From: Hansfordia pulvinata | Taxonomy: Eukaryota; Ascomycota; Sordariomycetes; Xylariales | Length of the DNA stretch: 64,000 nucleotides | Reading direction: 5' to 3' | NCBI GenBank assembly: GCA_006538405.1 | Contig: BJKQ01000003.1 | Location: 1,612,001 to 1,676,000 of the forward strand | Shown: positions 24,342 to 35,200 of the stretch, one piece after another | Layout: each line of letters opens with the position of its first letter | Numbering within the stretch: the first letter of the stretch is position 1 | Translations under genes and position numbers: made by a program | Notes under the pieces: model-generated | Databases searched by the model: none | Seen by the model: only the letters and a program-made list of their open reading frames with translations | Told to the model about the DNA's origin: nothing

Positions 24342-25835
24342 GGCGGCGGTTCAATGGGACTGGAGAAGGAGGAGCGTGATGGTGTGCTCTGGCGATGGTG
24401 CCAGGCTGTTTTTATTTTTTTTGTTGTGGTGTGCGATGCGGGTAGTTCTGGAACTGCGAAGCGACTGGACAGGCAGTAACGTAGCGAGAAGATAAGGGCG
24501 TGACTGCTGGTGCTCGTGGCAGTGTGGCGATGGGTAATTGTGGTGTTGGAGGCCGAGTGGTGGGTGACGGCAATGGCAGGGGAATGGGCAAGCAGGGAGC
24601 AGAGGTGGGTGAAGGAGATGCGACGACGTTGACGACGCTGGACTGACCCGACGATGGCTTTGCTCTGTCTGGGACGGGCCTAATGGGAGCAGGTCCAGTG
24701 TGGATTGATGACGGCTGCAGGCGGCCAAAGTCGCGCGGCGTACTGGGGCCGGGACGGTACGGGCGTCTACGGGCACGAAGCAGTGGTGGCTTAGGTTCTC
24801 TGAAGCTGAAGGTACGCGCGACAGGGTCTTCATTGATAAGGTGGGCTACTCGTACTGCTCTTTGGTGGGCCGCCGAGCTCTGATGAAGGGGGAAAAAGTT
24901 GCAGCCCGTCCGCCTAGCGCTCGGTGCAGAGGGCGCTACGAGCACCACGCATCGCGCCGGTTATCGTCATTGAATTGGACTGACTGACTGAGACCGCGAT
25001 ACTCAGCAAGAAGCGGACCAGTACGCGCGCAGGGCTGCTGAATCCGACGCTTCGTCACTCGATCGACACGTACCCGACAGCGCACCCCCGAGTACGAGTA
25101 CTCCGTCCCCCCCCAGTCGTCGTGCAGCCTGCATCAAGCGTTCGATGGCATCGCATAATTCAGGATTTGACGCGTGCCATGCTGGCCCAGCCCGTCGCGA
25201 CCCAAAGCGTCAGGCCAGGTCGCAGCCAGGTAGCGACGCAAGCATCTGCCGCATGGGATGGGTAGAGTGCGGGCCCAGCGGGTACTTGGGGAATACGCGC
25301 TTCGATCCGGCTTCTCGGCCGCTACCAGAAGCTTCAGTGGGTCTCAGGGCGGGACGCGACAAGCTGCACGGCTAGGTACTAGGTACATGTAGGTTTTCGG
25401 TGCATCCTCCATTCCGTCGCGAGTGCGGTACGGCACGAGTACCTTTCGTACTTAGAGCCTATCGATCTCACGCCGTTTTCCTCCGTAGAAGCATCGCTGC
25501 CGGGCGACGTCGTCTGGAAGATCCGGCACGAGCCGGCTCACCGGGTCTAAGTTAGTGGATGGGTTCGTGAGAGGAACACCCAGGAGACATGCAAAACACG
25601 GGACCGGTGCGTTCTCATTGGCGCTTGCGGGACTTGGATCAGACTGCCTGGGCTTCAGACACACATCACGCACGGTGGTCGCGGACAGGTTTGCCGACAT
25701 CACCAAGATGGGCCCATCAAGGAAAGCCATGGACGTGTTCAGCTACTGACAAAGTATGCGGCTGAGCCTCTTCTAGAAGGGGCGGGGGGGAAGAGGAGAG
25801 TTTCCATGCCCACAGACCGCGAATCCCCGACTCCT
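24342..25835. other. Intergenic, no gene seen
   Basis: This is the TOM70 promoter side and the 3' flank of the secreted protein gene. It contains TACTCGTAC at 24847, AGTACGAGTACTCC at 25091-25104 and a tandem TAGGTAC element near 25373. No gene is supported. Confidence 0.45.
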
Positions 25836-25997
25836 TCATACAATCTTGGCCTGCCCCATCTCGGTCTTGAAGAAGTTCGCGACCTCCTCAAAGGCCACAT
25901 GCTCCGTCAGGCTGTCGTCGTCGGGCGCGTACTTGTTCGGGCTGACCAGCCCGGGCAGCAAGTACGCGCGCTCGCCCGCGCCGGGGTCCACCGCGAA

Positions 25998-26035
<38 letters not shown>

Positions 26036-26915
26036 GCTCCGCCCTCCTCCACCCGCCGAGGTAGGGCCCGATGAGATGCCACCACTCGCCCACCAGCGCG
26101 CCGAAGCGCAGGCCGTGCAGGTGCGCCTGGAACGCGACGGACGCCTCAAAGGCCGGGCGGCCGAGCCCGCAGAACCCGCCGCCGCCACCGCCGCCGCCGC
26201 CGCCGCCGCGTGACATCCTGGACAGGACCGTCTTGGACCGGCCCGGCAGGACCCAGTCGGCCAGGCTCCCCAGGCCGGCCGGCTCGATCTCGGACAGCAG
26301 CGCGTGGGCGGGCCCGTGGCGGAAGCCCCAGCTCCACAGGGCCTCCCTGGTCCGGGAGAAGACGCCGTTCTTCAGCTCGGCCCTCAGCTTGAAGCCCTTC
26401 TCCGGCCGGATCTCGAACGCGGCCCCGTCCCCGCCGCCCTGGTAGATGGCGACGGTCCTCAGGAAGGAGTAGGCCTGGGCGGCGCAGAGCGTCTGCATCG
26501 CGCCGCTCTCGGAGAGCCCCGCGTCGCGCAGCGAGTCGGCGAGCCACCTGACGTGGCCCCAGACGAGGGGGTCCAGCCGGGAGCCCAGGTTCTTCCACAG
26601 CGGCGTGCGCCGCATGGCGTCGAACCAGGGCTCCGGGTCCTCGTCCGAAGCCCGGTGCCACCCGGCGACGACGTAGTACGTGCTGTAGAGGGCCACGGAC
26701 AGCGCCAGGCCGTCGTTGGCCTGCCTGACGAGATCCGGGTCGGGCATCATGGAGTAGCCGTTGGACTGCAGGGTGTAGAGGATCTTGCGGCCGTTGAGGT
26801 CGGCGTCGCCGGTGAACCTGCCGGCATCCCTGAGGTGGTCGCTGCCGGGGCTGGCGGCGAGCGCGAGAGGCCCGAGAACCGCCGCAGCGGCCAGGGTGAG
26901 CTGGGCGGACTTCAT
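25836..26915 (-). CDS. Predicted secreted protein with two poly-glycine tracts
   Basis: Single exon of 359 codons. The first 20 residues (KSAQLTLAAAAVLGPLALAAS) are a classical signal peptide, so the product is probably secreted or in the secretory pathway. The mature part is Trp- and Tyr-rich (about 12 Trp) with helical segments such as GHVRWLADSLRDAGLSE and a second conserved-looking block FGALVGEWWHLIGPYLGGW. Two glycine runs of 11 and 12 residues (GGC/GGT repeats at about 26185-26217 and 25999-26035) interrupt it and look like replication-slippage insertions between folded parts. Only two Cys are obvious. I do not recognise the family. Upstream frame-compatible ATGs (to 27098) exist, but only 26915 gives a signal peptide. 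Confidence 0.75.
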
Positions 26916-27809
26916 AGCCGCGGTAGAGTCGACGGCTTCCGTGACGATGACGAACAGTGGGCGGTCGGGAGCCTTTTCAGGAAGACAGGAAAGAAGACTC
27001 GATGGTGCGCATACCGAGATGGCAGCGGCGGCGTGGGTATTCCCATCGTGGGGGCATTTCGCGGGTCTTCCAAGCCTATAAATTCGGCGCAAGGGCATGA
27101 AGGCCGCCCGGCGCAGGAGTCATTTTGCGAGGACCCTCGGACAAAGATTGGAGCGGCGGCGACCCGGATCACAACCTGAGGCGTGGAGAAAGCGTTCTAT
27201 TTCCCGCTTATTGGCCTACCAGTCTACAGCTGAGGAGGCATGCCGGATGCCGTGGCTGCACACGTCCCACGCAGAGGGAAGCATGGATGCGGCCCGTTTC
27301 CAAGCTTGACTGTACAGAAGTCTTGAGCACAAAAGAAAGAAAGGAAAGAGTAGAAGAGAAAAAGGCGGCTGGCGGCCCCTTAGTTAGTGGACTACGCCAG
27401 GCTGTATAGGTGCCAACAAAGTGGCGAGAATGGCGGCGCCCTGTCGGCGTCATCGTCAGCGTCAGCGTCAGCGTCAGCGGGCTTCATTAGACGCATGGCT
27501 CCACGAGCAGGTACTCGTATCGTGAGCAGGGGTGCGTGCGTGCGAGTCCAGGCCGGTGGCGACCCGTCAAAGATGAACACATACAAACATACCTACTTAC
27601 CACTCGCAGGTACTCAACTTCAACTTGACACCCCTTGGGTGCTACCGAGGCTTCTCAATCGGGCGTGCTCGTACCGCAACCTGAGGCTTCATCGCCACTC
27701 GGACGCCCCAGACATTCTCCCTGCCGCCTCGCCGCGCCGCGCATCCAGCCAGGCCCGTTTCTGCACATCGGGTCATACCCGCCAGGCTTCGCAAGTGAAC
27801 AGTTGAACC
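26916..27809. other. Divergent promoter region
   Basis: This lies between the starts of the secreted-protein gene and the alpha/beta hydrolase gene. It includes a GTCAGC hexamer repeat at 27455-27479 and GTACTCGTATCG at 27511-27522. No gene is supported. Confidence 0.5.
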
Positions 27810-28503
27810 ATGGACAACGGGGGTGCCGCCGGCATGGCCCAGCAGAAGCCCCCACAGCACGCGCCGGCGGCCTCATCGCCCTCCGCCACCACCACCACCG
27901 CCGCCGCCGCCGCCAATCACAACAACACCAACGACAGCAAAGCCCAGAGCCAGCAGCCGCCCCCAGCCGACTCCCGCACCTTCACCCTCCCTCGGGCCGC
28001 CGGCTGGGCTACGCCGAGTACGGCGCGCCGGGCGGCGTCCCGCTGCTCTACCTCCACGGCTTCCCCTCGTGCCGCCTCGAGGCCGGCGGGCTGGTCGACG
28101 CCGTGGCCCGCCGCCGGGGCGCCCGCCTCGTCGCCGTCGACCGCCCGGGCTTCGGGCTGTCCACCTTGGACTCCCCTTCCTCCCCCCTTCTCCCGGGGAT
28201 GGCGGGGGCGGGGGCGGCTACGCGGATAGCTCGTTCCCCGGCGACCTCGCCGCGCTGGCGGCGCACCTGGGTTTCTCGTCGCCCGTCGGCGGCGGCGGGG
28301 AGGGAGAGGGTAGGGGAGTGGTGGGTTCGCGGTGCTCGGCGTCTCGGGCGGCGCGCCGTACGCCCTGGCGTGCTGCTGCCGCCGCCGACCCGGAGCCGGC
28401 GGCGGCGGCGGCGGCGACGGTGAAAGTGACACGGGGAGAGGACTGCCGCTGCTGCGGCCGCGCGTGGTTGGGCTCCTGGCGCCGAGTGCGCCTTGGGGGC
28501 GGG

Positions 28504-28545
<42 letters not shown>

Positions 28546-29279
28546 GCAATGGTGACGGCCCCGGCAAAGGGGGGGACGCGGATAAGCAGAAGAAGGAGAA
28601 GACGAAGAAGAAAAAGCGGAACAGCGAGGAGAGGCCGGCGCTGAAGGCGATGGGGTGGGTGGCGACGCGGACCCCGCTGCTCGCGCGGCTCGTCTGCGGC
28701 GCGCTCCTGTGCGTCGTGCGCTGGGTCGCGGCCACGGGCGCCGGGCGCCGGGCGCTGGAGAGGGCGGTGGCGGCCGACTTTGAGGGCGCCCACCGGGACG
28801 GCGCCGCCGCCGCCGATGCCGATGCCGATGCCGCCACGGACCGGGGGGCGCATGATGGAGCAGCAGCAGCTGAAGGAGAAGAAGGAGACGAGGCGGCAGC
28901 AGCAGCAGCAGCAGCGAGACCCGAGATCCCCGCCTTCGACCCGGCGCACGCCGTCCGCAGCCTGCTCGAGACGTTCCGGCAGGGCGCCCGCGGGACGGTG
29001 CGCGAGGCGGCCCTGGTGGCGGGCGACTGGGGCCTGGACCTCGAGGGCATCCACGTCCCCGCCGGGACCGGGAAGATCATGATCTGGCACGCGAGCGGGG
29101 ACCAGCAGTCGCCCCCGGGCAACGTGCGCCGCCTGGCGCGCAGGCTGCCCGCCGGCACCACCGAGCTGGCCGAGCTCGAGGGCGACGACCACGTGGGCTT
29201 CATCTACCGGCACTACGACAGGGCCATCGCGGAGATTGTGGCCGAGTTTCACGCGGCGACGGCGCGGGGGGAGGAATAG
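27810..29279 (+). CDS. Alpha/beta hydrolase (three apparent one-base deletions)
   Basis: The hydrolase fold is clear in pieces: LPSGRRLGYAEYG, oxyanion-hole block LLYLHGFPSCRLEA, VDRPGFGLS, nucleophile elbow GVSGGAPYAL (GxSxG), late Asp in HASGDQQSPPGN and catalytic His in EGDDHVGF. These pieces lie in three frames. The frame steps back by one near 27989-27996 (CCC or GGG), between 28165 and 28230 (G/C runs), and between 28298 and 28330 (G runs). Each step is cured by one added base, so I read it as a single intact gene with sequence errors. The N-terminus is a 50-residue Gln/Ala/Thr tail. A 13-Asp run (GAC repeat, 28507-28542) and a Lys-rich stretch follow the nucleophile and enlarge the cap region. 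Substrate unknown. Confidence 0.75.
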
Positions 29280-30062
29280 GGAGAGGAGGAGGAGGAGGAG
29301 GAGGAGGAGGAGGAGGAGGAGGAGGAGGCGGAGAACAGCGGCAGGACTGGTGGTTTGATGGCTTGACACGCTTTGGAAAGGGATATTGTCAGAGTGTTCC
29401 CGCGCCATGCTCGGGCTTGGTGGTTTGCGGCGATGAGGAGGATCCTGCCCTGTCCTGTCTGGGGTTATATCCGGTGCACTTGTTGGAAAATGCACGTGGT
29501 TCCCAAGGGATAAGGCACAGGACTCGGTGATATCAAAGAAGTGCCTTGTCTGTCTCCGAGATCTTCAGATTGGCCAGAAGAGTGATAGTGCTCGCGGTAT
29601 AGCCTAGTAAGAGACACGACCGAATAAGAGACGGAGCGAGTCCAAGTCAGCCCTACAGCAGCAGGGGATACAGACTCGTACGAGTACCTAACATAAGGTA
29701 TGCTGTCTTGAGCCAGGGATCCCGACGAGCAGGGGTGACGGTATTACCTACTCGTAGTACTGCCTAAGCCGTTTTCGAGTGTCTGATGAGTAAGGTGGCG
29801 AGATCATCGCGGCCTATCCCACGTCCTGCCCTGTCTGTCGGCTGTCCCCGCGACGCCGACCCATTCCTCCCCTCAACATCTATAGGTTAGGTATACTGAC
29901 ACGGACGGACCACAGCATCTGCACAGTCTCACAGGACGACAATCAAGTCGCCCCAACCGTGACCCCATTGCATACCTAAATACATTCCCCAGCAATTCCC
30001 CGCGAGGACAGCCCTGCCACTCGGGATTGGCCCCCAAAGGCACGCAGGCACCCCCGTCGACC
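29280..30062. other. Intergenic with (GGA)n tract
   Basis: It begins with a (GGA)n microsatellite at about 29284-29327, directly after the hydrolase stop. The palindromic ACTCGTACGAGTACC lies at 29673-29687. The last 200 bp is the probable promoter of the next gene. No gene is supported. Confidence 0.5.
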
Positions 30063-30521
30063 ATGGCATCCCAGGACGACGACTTTCGCATCTTCACCTC
30101 CCTGCGCTACGACCCCTCACTGGAACGAGTCGCCGCCGCCACAGAAAACACCACCACCACCACAGACACCACCACCACAGCCACCACCACCACGACAGCC
30201 ACCCCTCCCATCAGCTGGAACCACGCCCACCGCTCGCCCTTCTACCTGCTCGACCTGCACCGCGACCGCCTCGCCCGCGCCGCCGCCCACTTCTTCCCCC
30301 CTTCCTCCTCCTCCTCCGATGACCCCTCCGCCTCCGTCTCCGCCGCCCTGTCCGGCCCCAAAGGCCTCCAGCGCCTCGAAGACGCCCTCCGCGCCGCCGT
30401 AGCCGCCCAGCCGCCCGACCAGGACCCCCGCCTGCCCCGCCGCATGCGCGTCGTCGTCAACCACCACCACCACCACCACCACCACCACCACCACCACCAC
30501 CACCACCACCACCACCACACG

Positions 30522-30558
<37 letters not shown>

Positions 30559-31419
30559 ACCACCTGGAGGAGACCGCCCCCCTGCTCGCGGTGACCGCCC
30601 ACCCCACGCCCCCGGCCCCTCTGCGCAACCTGTTCCCAGACCGCCTACCAGCCCCGGGCGAGCAGCTCAGCCCACCACCACCACCACCACCACCGACGAC
30701 GACTACGACGACGACGATACAACCTTCTTCTCAACAACCTCATCCCCCTCCACAACCACCCAAATCCTCCCCTCGCGCTACGCAACCTACGAGGTCCGCG
30801 TCGACATCCCTTCTTCCACCACCACCACCGAAACCACCACCACCGACCCCACCGAAACCCCCCATGCCCACAACCCAGACGCCTACACCCACCACAAAAC
30901 CACCCGCCGAGCCCCTTACGACGCCGCCGCCGCCCGCCGCGGCACCAGCATAGCCCGCCTGCAGGAGGTCCTCCTGGTGTGCCGCCGCCCCCGGGGCTCG
31001 GAAGAAGACGCAGAACAAGACGCAGCAGGCCCAGACGCAGACGGAGCAGACCACCAGCTCGTCGTGGCCGAGGGGAGCGCCACGACCCCTTACTTCTGGC
31101 GCGCAGGCCGCTGGGTCACCCCGCCCGTCTCCTCGCCCGCCTACGTCCCCGGCCGGGGCAGCGGCGGCAACGACGGGACTTCGAGGCGGTGGGCCCTCAT
31201 GAGGTTTGTTTCTGCCTTTTTTTTTTTTTTTCGTCTCTCCAGCCTGGCCACTTGCTCTCTTGTGGAGTGTTGCTGACAGAAAGCCCACCGGCAAAAATTA
31301 AAAACTTTAGAGGCCTGGCTGTAGAAGAAACCGTCCCCGTCTCCTCCCTCGTCGACGGCGAGGAGTGCTGGCTGAGCAACGGCGCCCGCGGCTTCGTCTG
31401 CGGCCGCATCGCCCTGTAG
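30063..31419 (+). CDS. Class IV aminotransferase / 4-amino-4-deoxychorismate lyase-like protein
   Basis: Class IV PLP enzymes include ADC lyase, which makes p-aminobenzoate for folate, and branched-chain and D-amino-acid aminotransferases. Start ATG 30063 (MASQDDDFRIFTSLRYD). The second half has HHKTTRRAPYDAA, whose Lys fits the PLP lysine, then ARLQEVLLV, VVAEGSATTPYFWRAGRWVTPP, DGTSRRWAL and DSLVDGEECWLSNGARGF-like text, which matches fungal PabC-type proteins. Intron 31204-31310, last exon to TAG 31417-31419. The frame slips once between about 30600 and 30690; one extra C near 30668-30674 repairs it. Residues 134-152 are 19 consecutive His (CAC repeat), followed by an Ala run; both are insertions atypical for the family. 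Confidence 0.75.
30462..30518. repeat. (CAC)19 encoding His19
   Basis: Nineteen perfect CAC codons lie in frame in the class IV aminotransferase gene, followed by a GCA/CAG tract that encodes Ala. Confidence 0.95.
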
Positions 31420-32240
31420 CATGCCAGACAAGGACTCGACATACACGTACGTAACGAGACACGGCAGCAGGTCACAATCAGTCAGAAGACAACGTATCGG
31501 GGTCATCATAGTATTGAACCTAAATGTCTACACGCTCCCCCCCTGTCCTTCCTCGCTGATATCGTAATCAACTCTTCCTCCAAAAGACCTATGATGAGTC
31601 TCTCCCCGTATTAAAAAGCCTATCTAATTCCTAATGTACGTCCCATTGGACCCCCGAAACCCTCACCGTATTCTTCCTCCACGTTCCACCACCATGGGCA
31701 GCACAATCCAGCCAAGCATCAGCCATGGCTGGCTCGAGGTGTCACCGGCACGCCGGCCGTCTCCCGTGCCACGCCAATTACCTTTGATTTCCCCTCCTCT
31801 AACCACGATGCCTCGCAAAGGCATCAGAAATGGACTAAAACAACAACAGTGGGAATCAAGGGTTGTATCGTATCGTCGTGAAAGCCAAAGAACGGCCCCA
31901 GGCGCGAGAAGGGCAACAAAGCATAATGCAGACAACCGCCACCTCGCCAATGCGCAAATCGAATGTAAACTCAAAAATCTGTCCCGGTCTCCGTCTATTC
32001 ATCGGACCCAAGTTCATGCCGGCTTGGAACAGAATGTAAATGCCGCTTTTTTTTCTTGGTATATCGGCCCACATCTCTTCTTTTCTTCGTTCCAACTCTA
32101 CCAAGAAATTGGGTGGGCAGATAAACGCTGAAGGTGTTGCAGGAGACAATGTCGAAATCATGTGCTGTGCTGATTCATTGGAACCTGATCTGGAAAGGGG
32201 AGCTGGGTGACACGACGTCGAGGAATCGCGCACTATTCTC
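31420..32240. other. Convergent 3' regions
   Basis: This lies between two converging genes. It is AT-richer and contains no supported gene. Confidence 0.5.
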
Positions 32241-35200
32241 CTAGAATGTCTCGGACTCTTGACTGGCCAACGATCTGGGGCTCGCAAGGGGGCTGCCAGG
32301 GGCTCCAAAGGTGTCTGGAAATCGTCAGCATTCATATCATCAGAACAGGATATTCCAAGCTTACCTCGCTTACGTCTTCTTTCCTCGCCATCGTCGACAC
32401 CTCGCGTGGGCGTCATGGCCCTGGGCCCGGTCGGCCTGCGCGTCGGCACGCCCGTGCTGCCACCGCTCCTGTGCTCAGACCTTGGGCTGCCGGAGCGGTA
32501 GCTGCCGGCAGAGTTGCTGTACCCGGCCTCGGCGCCCTGATACGGCATAGGGCTGCGCCTGGCTCCGGTGATCTCGCTCACTCGGGCGTGCCTGGCGGGA
32601 GTGTGGGCGGACGGGGACCCATCAAGAGGCTCCTTCGGAGGACGCGGAGGCCCTTGTGCGCCTGGGGAGCTTTGTCCGGCCCATCTGTAGTCGTCGCTAG
32701 CTTGGGGAGCCGTGCCACTGTTGTCGCTGTACCGGTTGGGGTTCTGACCGGGGAAGCGGTGAAGGGACGTGGAGGACCCGGCCCAATCCGTGGACCTAGG
32801 AGACATGGGCGTGTCGTAGTCCTGGGCCGAGAACTCCAAGGCGGTACGGAACCGTTCAGTCGGGCCGTGCTTAGGCTGCGGGTGCTGAAGATTGACAGAG
32901 TTCCTGTGGGCTCTGTATTTGGGGTCCTCAGGGGTGGCGTATGTCGCTGGTGGCGGCTCTTGGTGAGTCGTGTGAGCCGAAGCCTGCGCCGGAGAACGCG
33001 GCGAGTGGATTTCCGGCTCGTTCTCAGGCCCGGGACCCATGGTAGTGGCTGGCAAGTTATGTTCAGAAATCCCAGTTTGGAGGCGGTCCTCGGGGTACGT
33101 CTCGTGGTGGTAGGTGTCATAATCGCCCAGGTTGGAGCCCGACCGCGAAGGATGCTGGAGGAAACCCTCAGGAGGATCTGTCTTGCGTGAATTGCCGCTG
33201 CTGCGGAAGACCTTGCCAAGGCTGGATGTTGTTGTTTCGGACCAGCGCGAGATTTTGGGGAAGAAAGCAGAGCCCTTGGACTTGTGCTTCTTGCTGTCAT
33301 CAGTCCGAGGCGTGTTCTCGCTGCTTAGGGACTCTTTCAAGGTGTGGTGCTGAGGCGGCGTCCCAAGAGGTACCGAGCCTCCCCGGGGTACCTCCGTGAC
33401 GGGAGATCTCATCGCTCCTGGCGAATAATTGTTTGTGGCAGTGACGTATGTCTCTTCAAACTCATCCTCGTTATCCTCGGGCACGGTGCTGATCCGGTGA
33501 TCGGAAAACTTGCGGTCTACAGGCTTGTGGGCGGGGCCGCGAGGCTGGGACAGGGGCAGGTGGCCAGATTGGCTGGTGTGGCTGGCGGTGGACGTGCCGG
33601 CCTGACCTTCGGGCTCGTACCCGCGATCCTGTTCGTAGGGCACTTCAGGCTGGAGGTTGTCCACCGACTGCCTGCCGGGGCTGTTGTCGTTGGCGGTCTG
33701 GTGCTTCAAGACGTCGACGTCAGTCAAGAGCTGCATGAGCATGTCTTCGACTCGCCCAAGATCGCCCTCGCCTCTGGCGCTCAGGCCTTGGAGAGCACGG
33801 CGCAGGAAGCTGCGCTTCTTGGAAGGCAGGCTCTCCACGGTGCCTGATTGAGATCCAGCCTGGACCGACTTTCCAGAGCTACTGCCAGGGAAAGGCCGCG
33901 GACCGCCAAGGTGGCGTTTGACGGTCTTCTCGGTGTTGTCCTGAACCTCGCCGATGATCTGCTCCTCAGTGTCGGCCAGGATGCGCTTGATGTCGTTGAA
34001 TGAGTTTCGCATCTCCGCTGCAGATCGAACCAACGTCACAAGAAGTTCAGTGTCTCTAGCACTGCGTTGCGCGTCACGCACCATGAGCTGACGAAACTGT
34101 TAGCTCATGTCATAAAAAGGGTGGTTCCAGGTAACTTACGTGCTCCATCAGGGCAATAATGTCCTTGGACTGGATTCGGTCGATGCCCGTGCCGGTAGCT
34201 GGGTCATAAAGCGGCGAAGCCATGCCCTGGGACATGCCACTCAGCTGTCTGTTGTGCTGAGGCGTGTAGAAAGGGTCTTCCACGTTGCCAAGGGGTTGGG
34301 GCCCAGAAAGATCGAGGCCCTTGTTTGCGACATTGATACCCCTCATGTCGTTGGGGGCGGCCGAGATGTAGCCTTCATCGCCAGCTGGCATGCCTGGGCT
34401 TCCGGTGTTGAATCCGCCTCGGTAAGCGTCGCCAAACGCAGAGTGCATCATGTTGCCATCAGCTCCTGGCAGATTGGCAATTGGGCTGGCGTCTTCGTAC
34501 GGGTTCGTGACCCAGGTAAGACGCTTGCCATCGCCCGAGGTCCTCTGCCACTCGTCGTCCTGCTCCTGGCTCGGCTGTCGGCTGTGATTGGCAGCAAGCG
34601 CAGCGCCAGCTGTCGCGATGGTCGCAGCCGCTGCGGCATCGGCAAGACCAAGCCCGTGGCCCTCACCCTTGCCAGCCTTGGGAGTCACGGCGCCATCGTA
34701 CGGGTAGTCCGGCTCGTCATGGCCGGGCGCGTGCTCCCAGTTTCGTCCGTCGTCGTAGTGAGGAGTGCCAAGCTGTTCGCGGACAACGGAGGGTGTCTGC
34801 AGATCCGAATGCATGTCCTCGTATCCATACCCTATCTCGGGCATCGGGTCGGCTGTGTCTGGGAGGCCGCTAGCCCCCAGCTTGGGCTCATAGTCGGAAA
34901 GACGGTCGACACTGTGGCGGGGCGTCGCGTCGGTGCGGTGGTTGTGCTGGGTGCGTTCCTTGAAGGAGCGGTTTCTGGAAACCCCCTCGCCGACGAATTC
35001 GTCCATGTCATCGGTGTTGGAGGGACGGTGGACGGCGTTCTTCCTTTGCAGAGCAGCAGCTCGTCCCAGAGCTGCACTGGTGATGGCTGCTTCGGATTCG
35101 GTTGGCGACTGGCGGTAGCCGGAGCGAGGCACCTTCTGGCCATACTCGTTGAGTTCGTACTCGGAGAAATGCTGCGAGTCACTGCCACGAGAATGGGCAG

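Noticed and set aside
27455..27479. Possible CRISPR-like or direct-repeat array (GTCAGC units)
   Set aside because: Contiguous hexamer microsatellite without spacers, in a eukaryotic genome.
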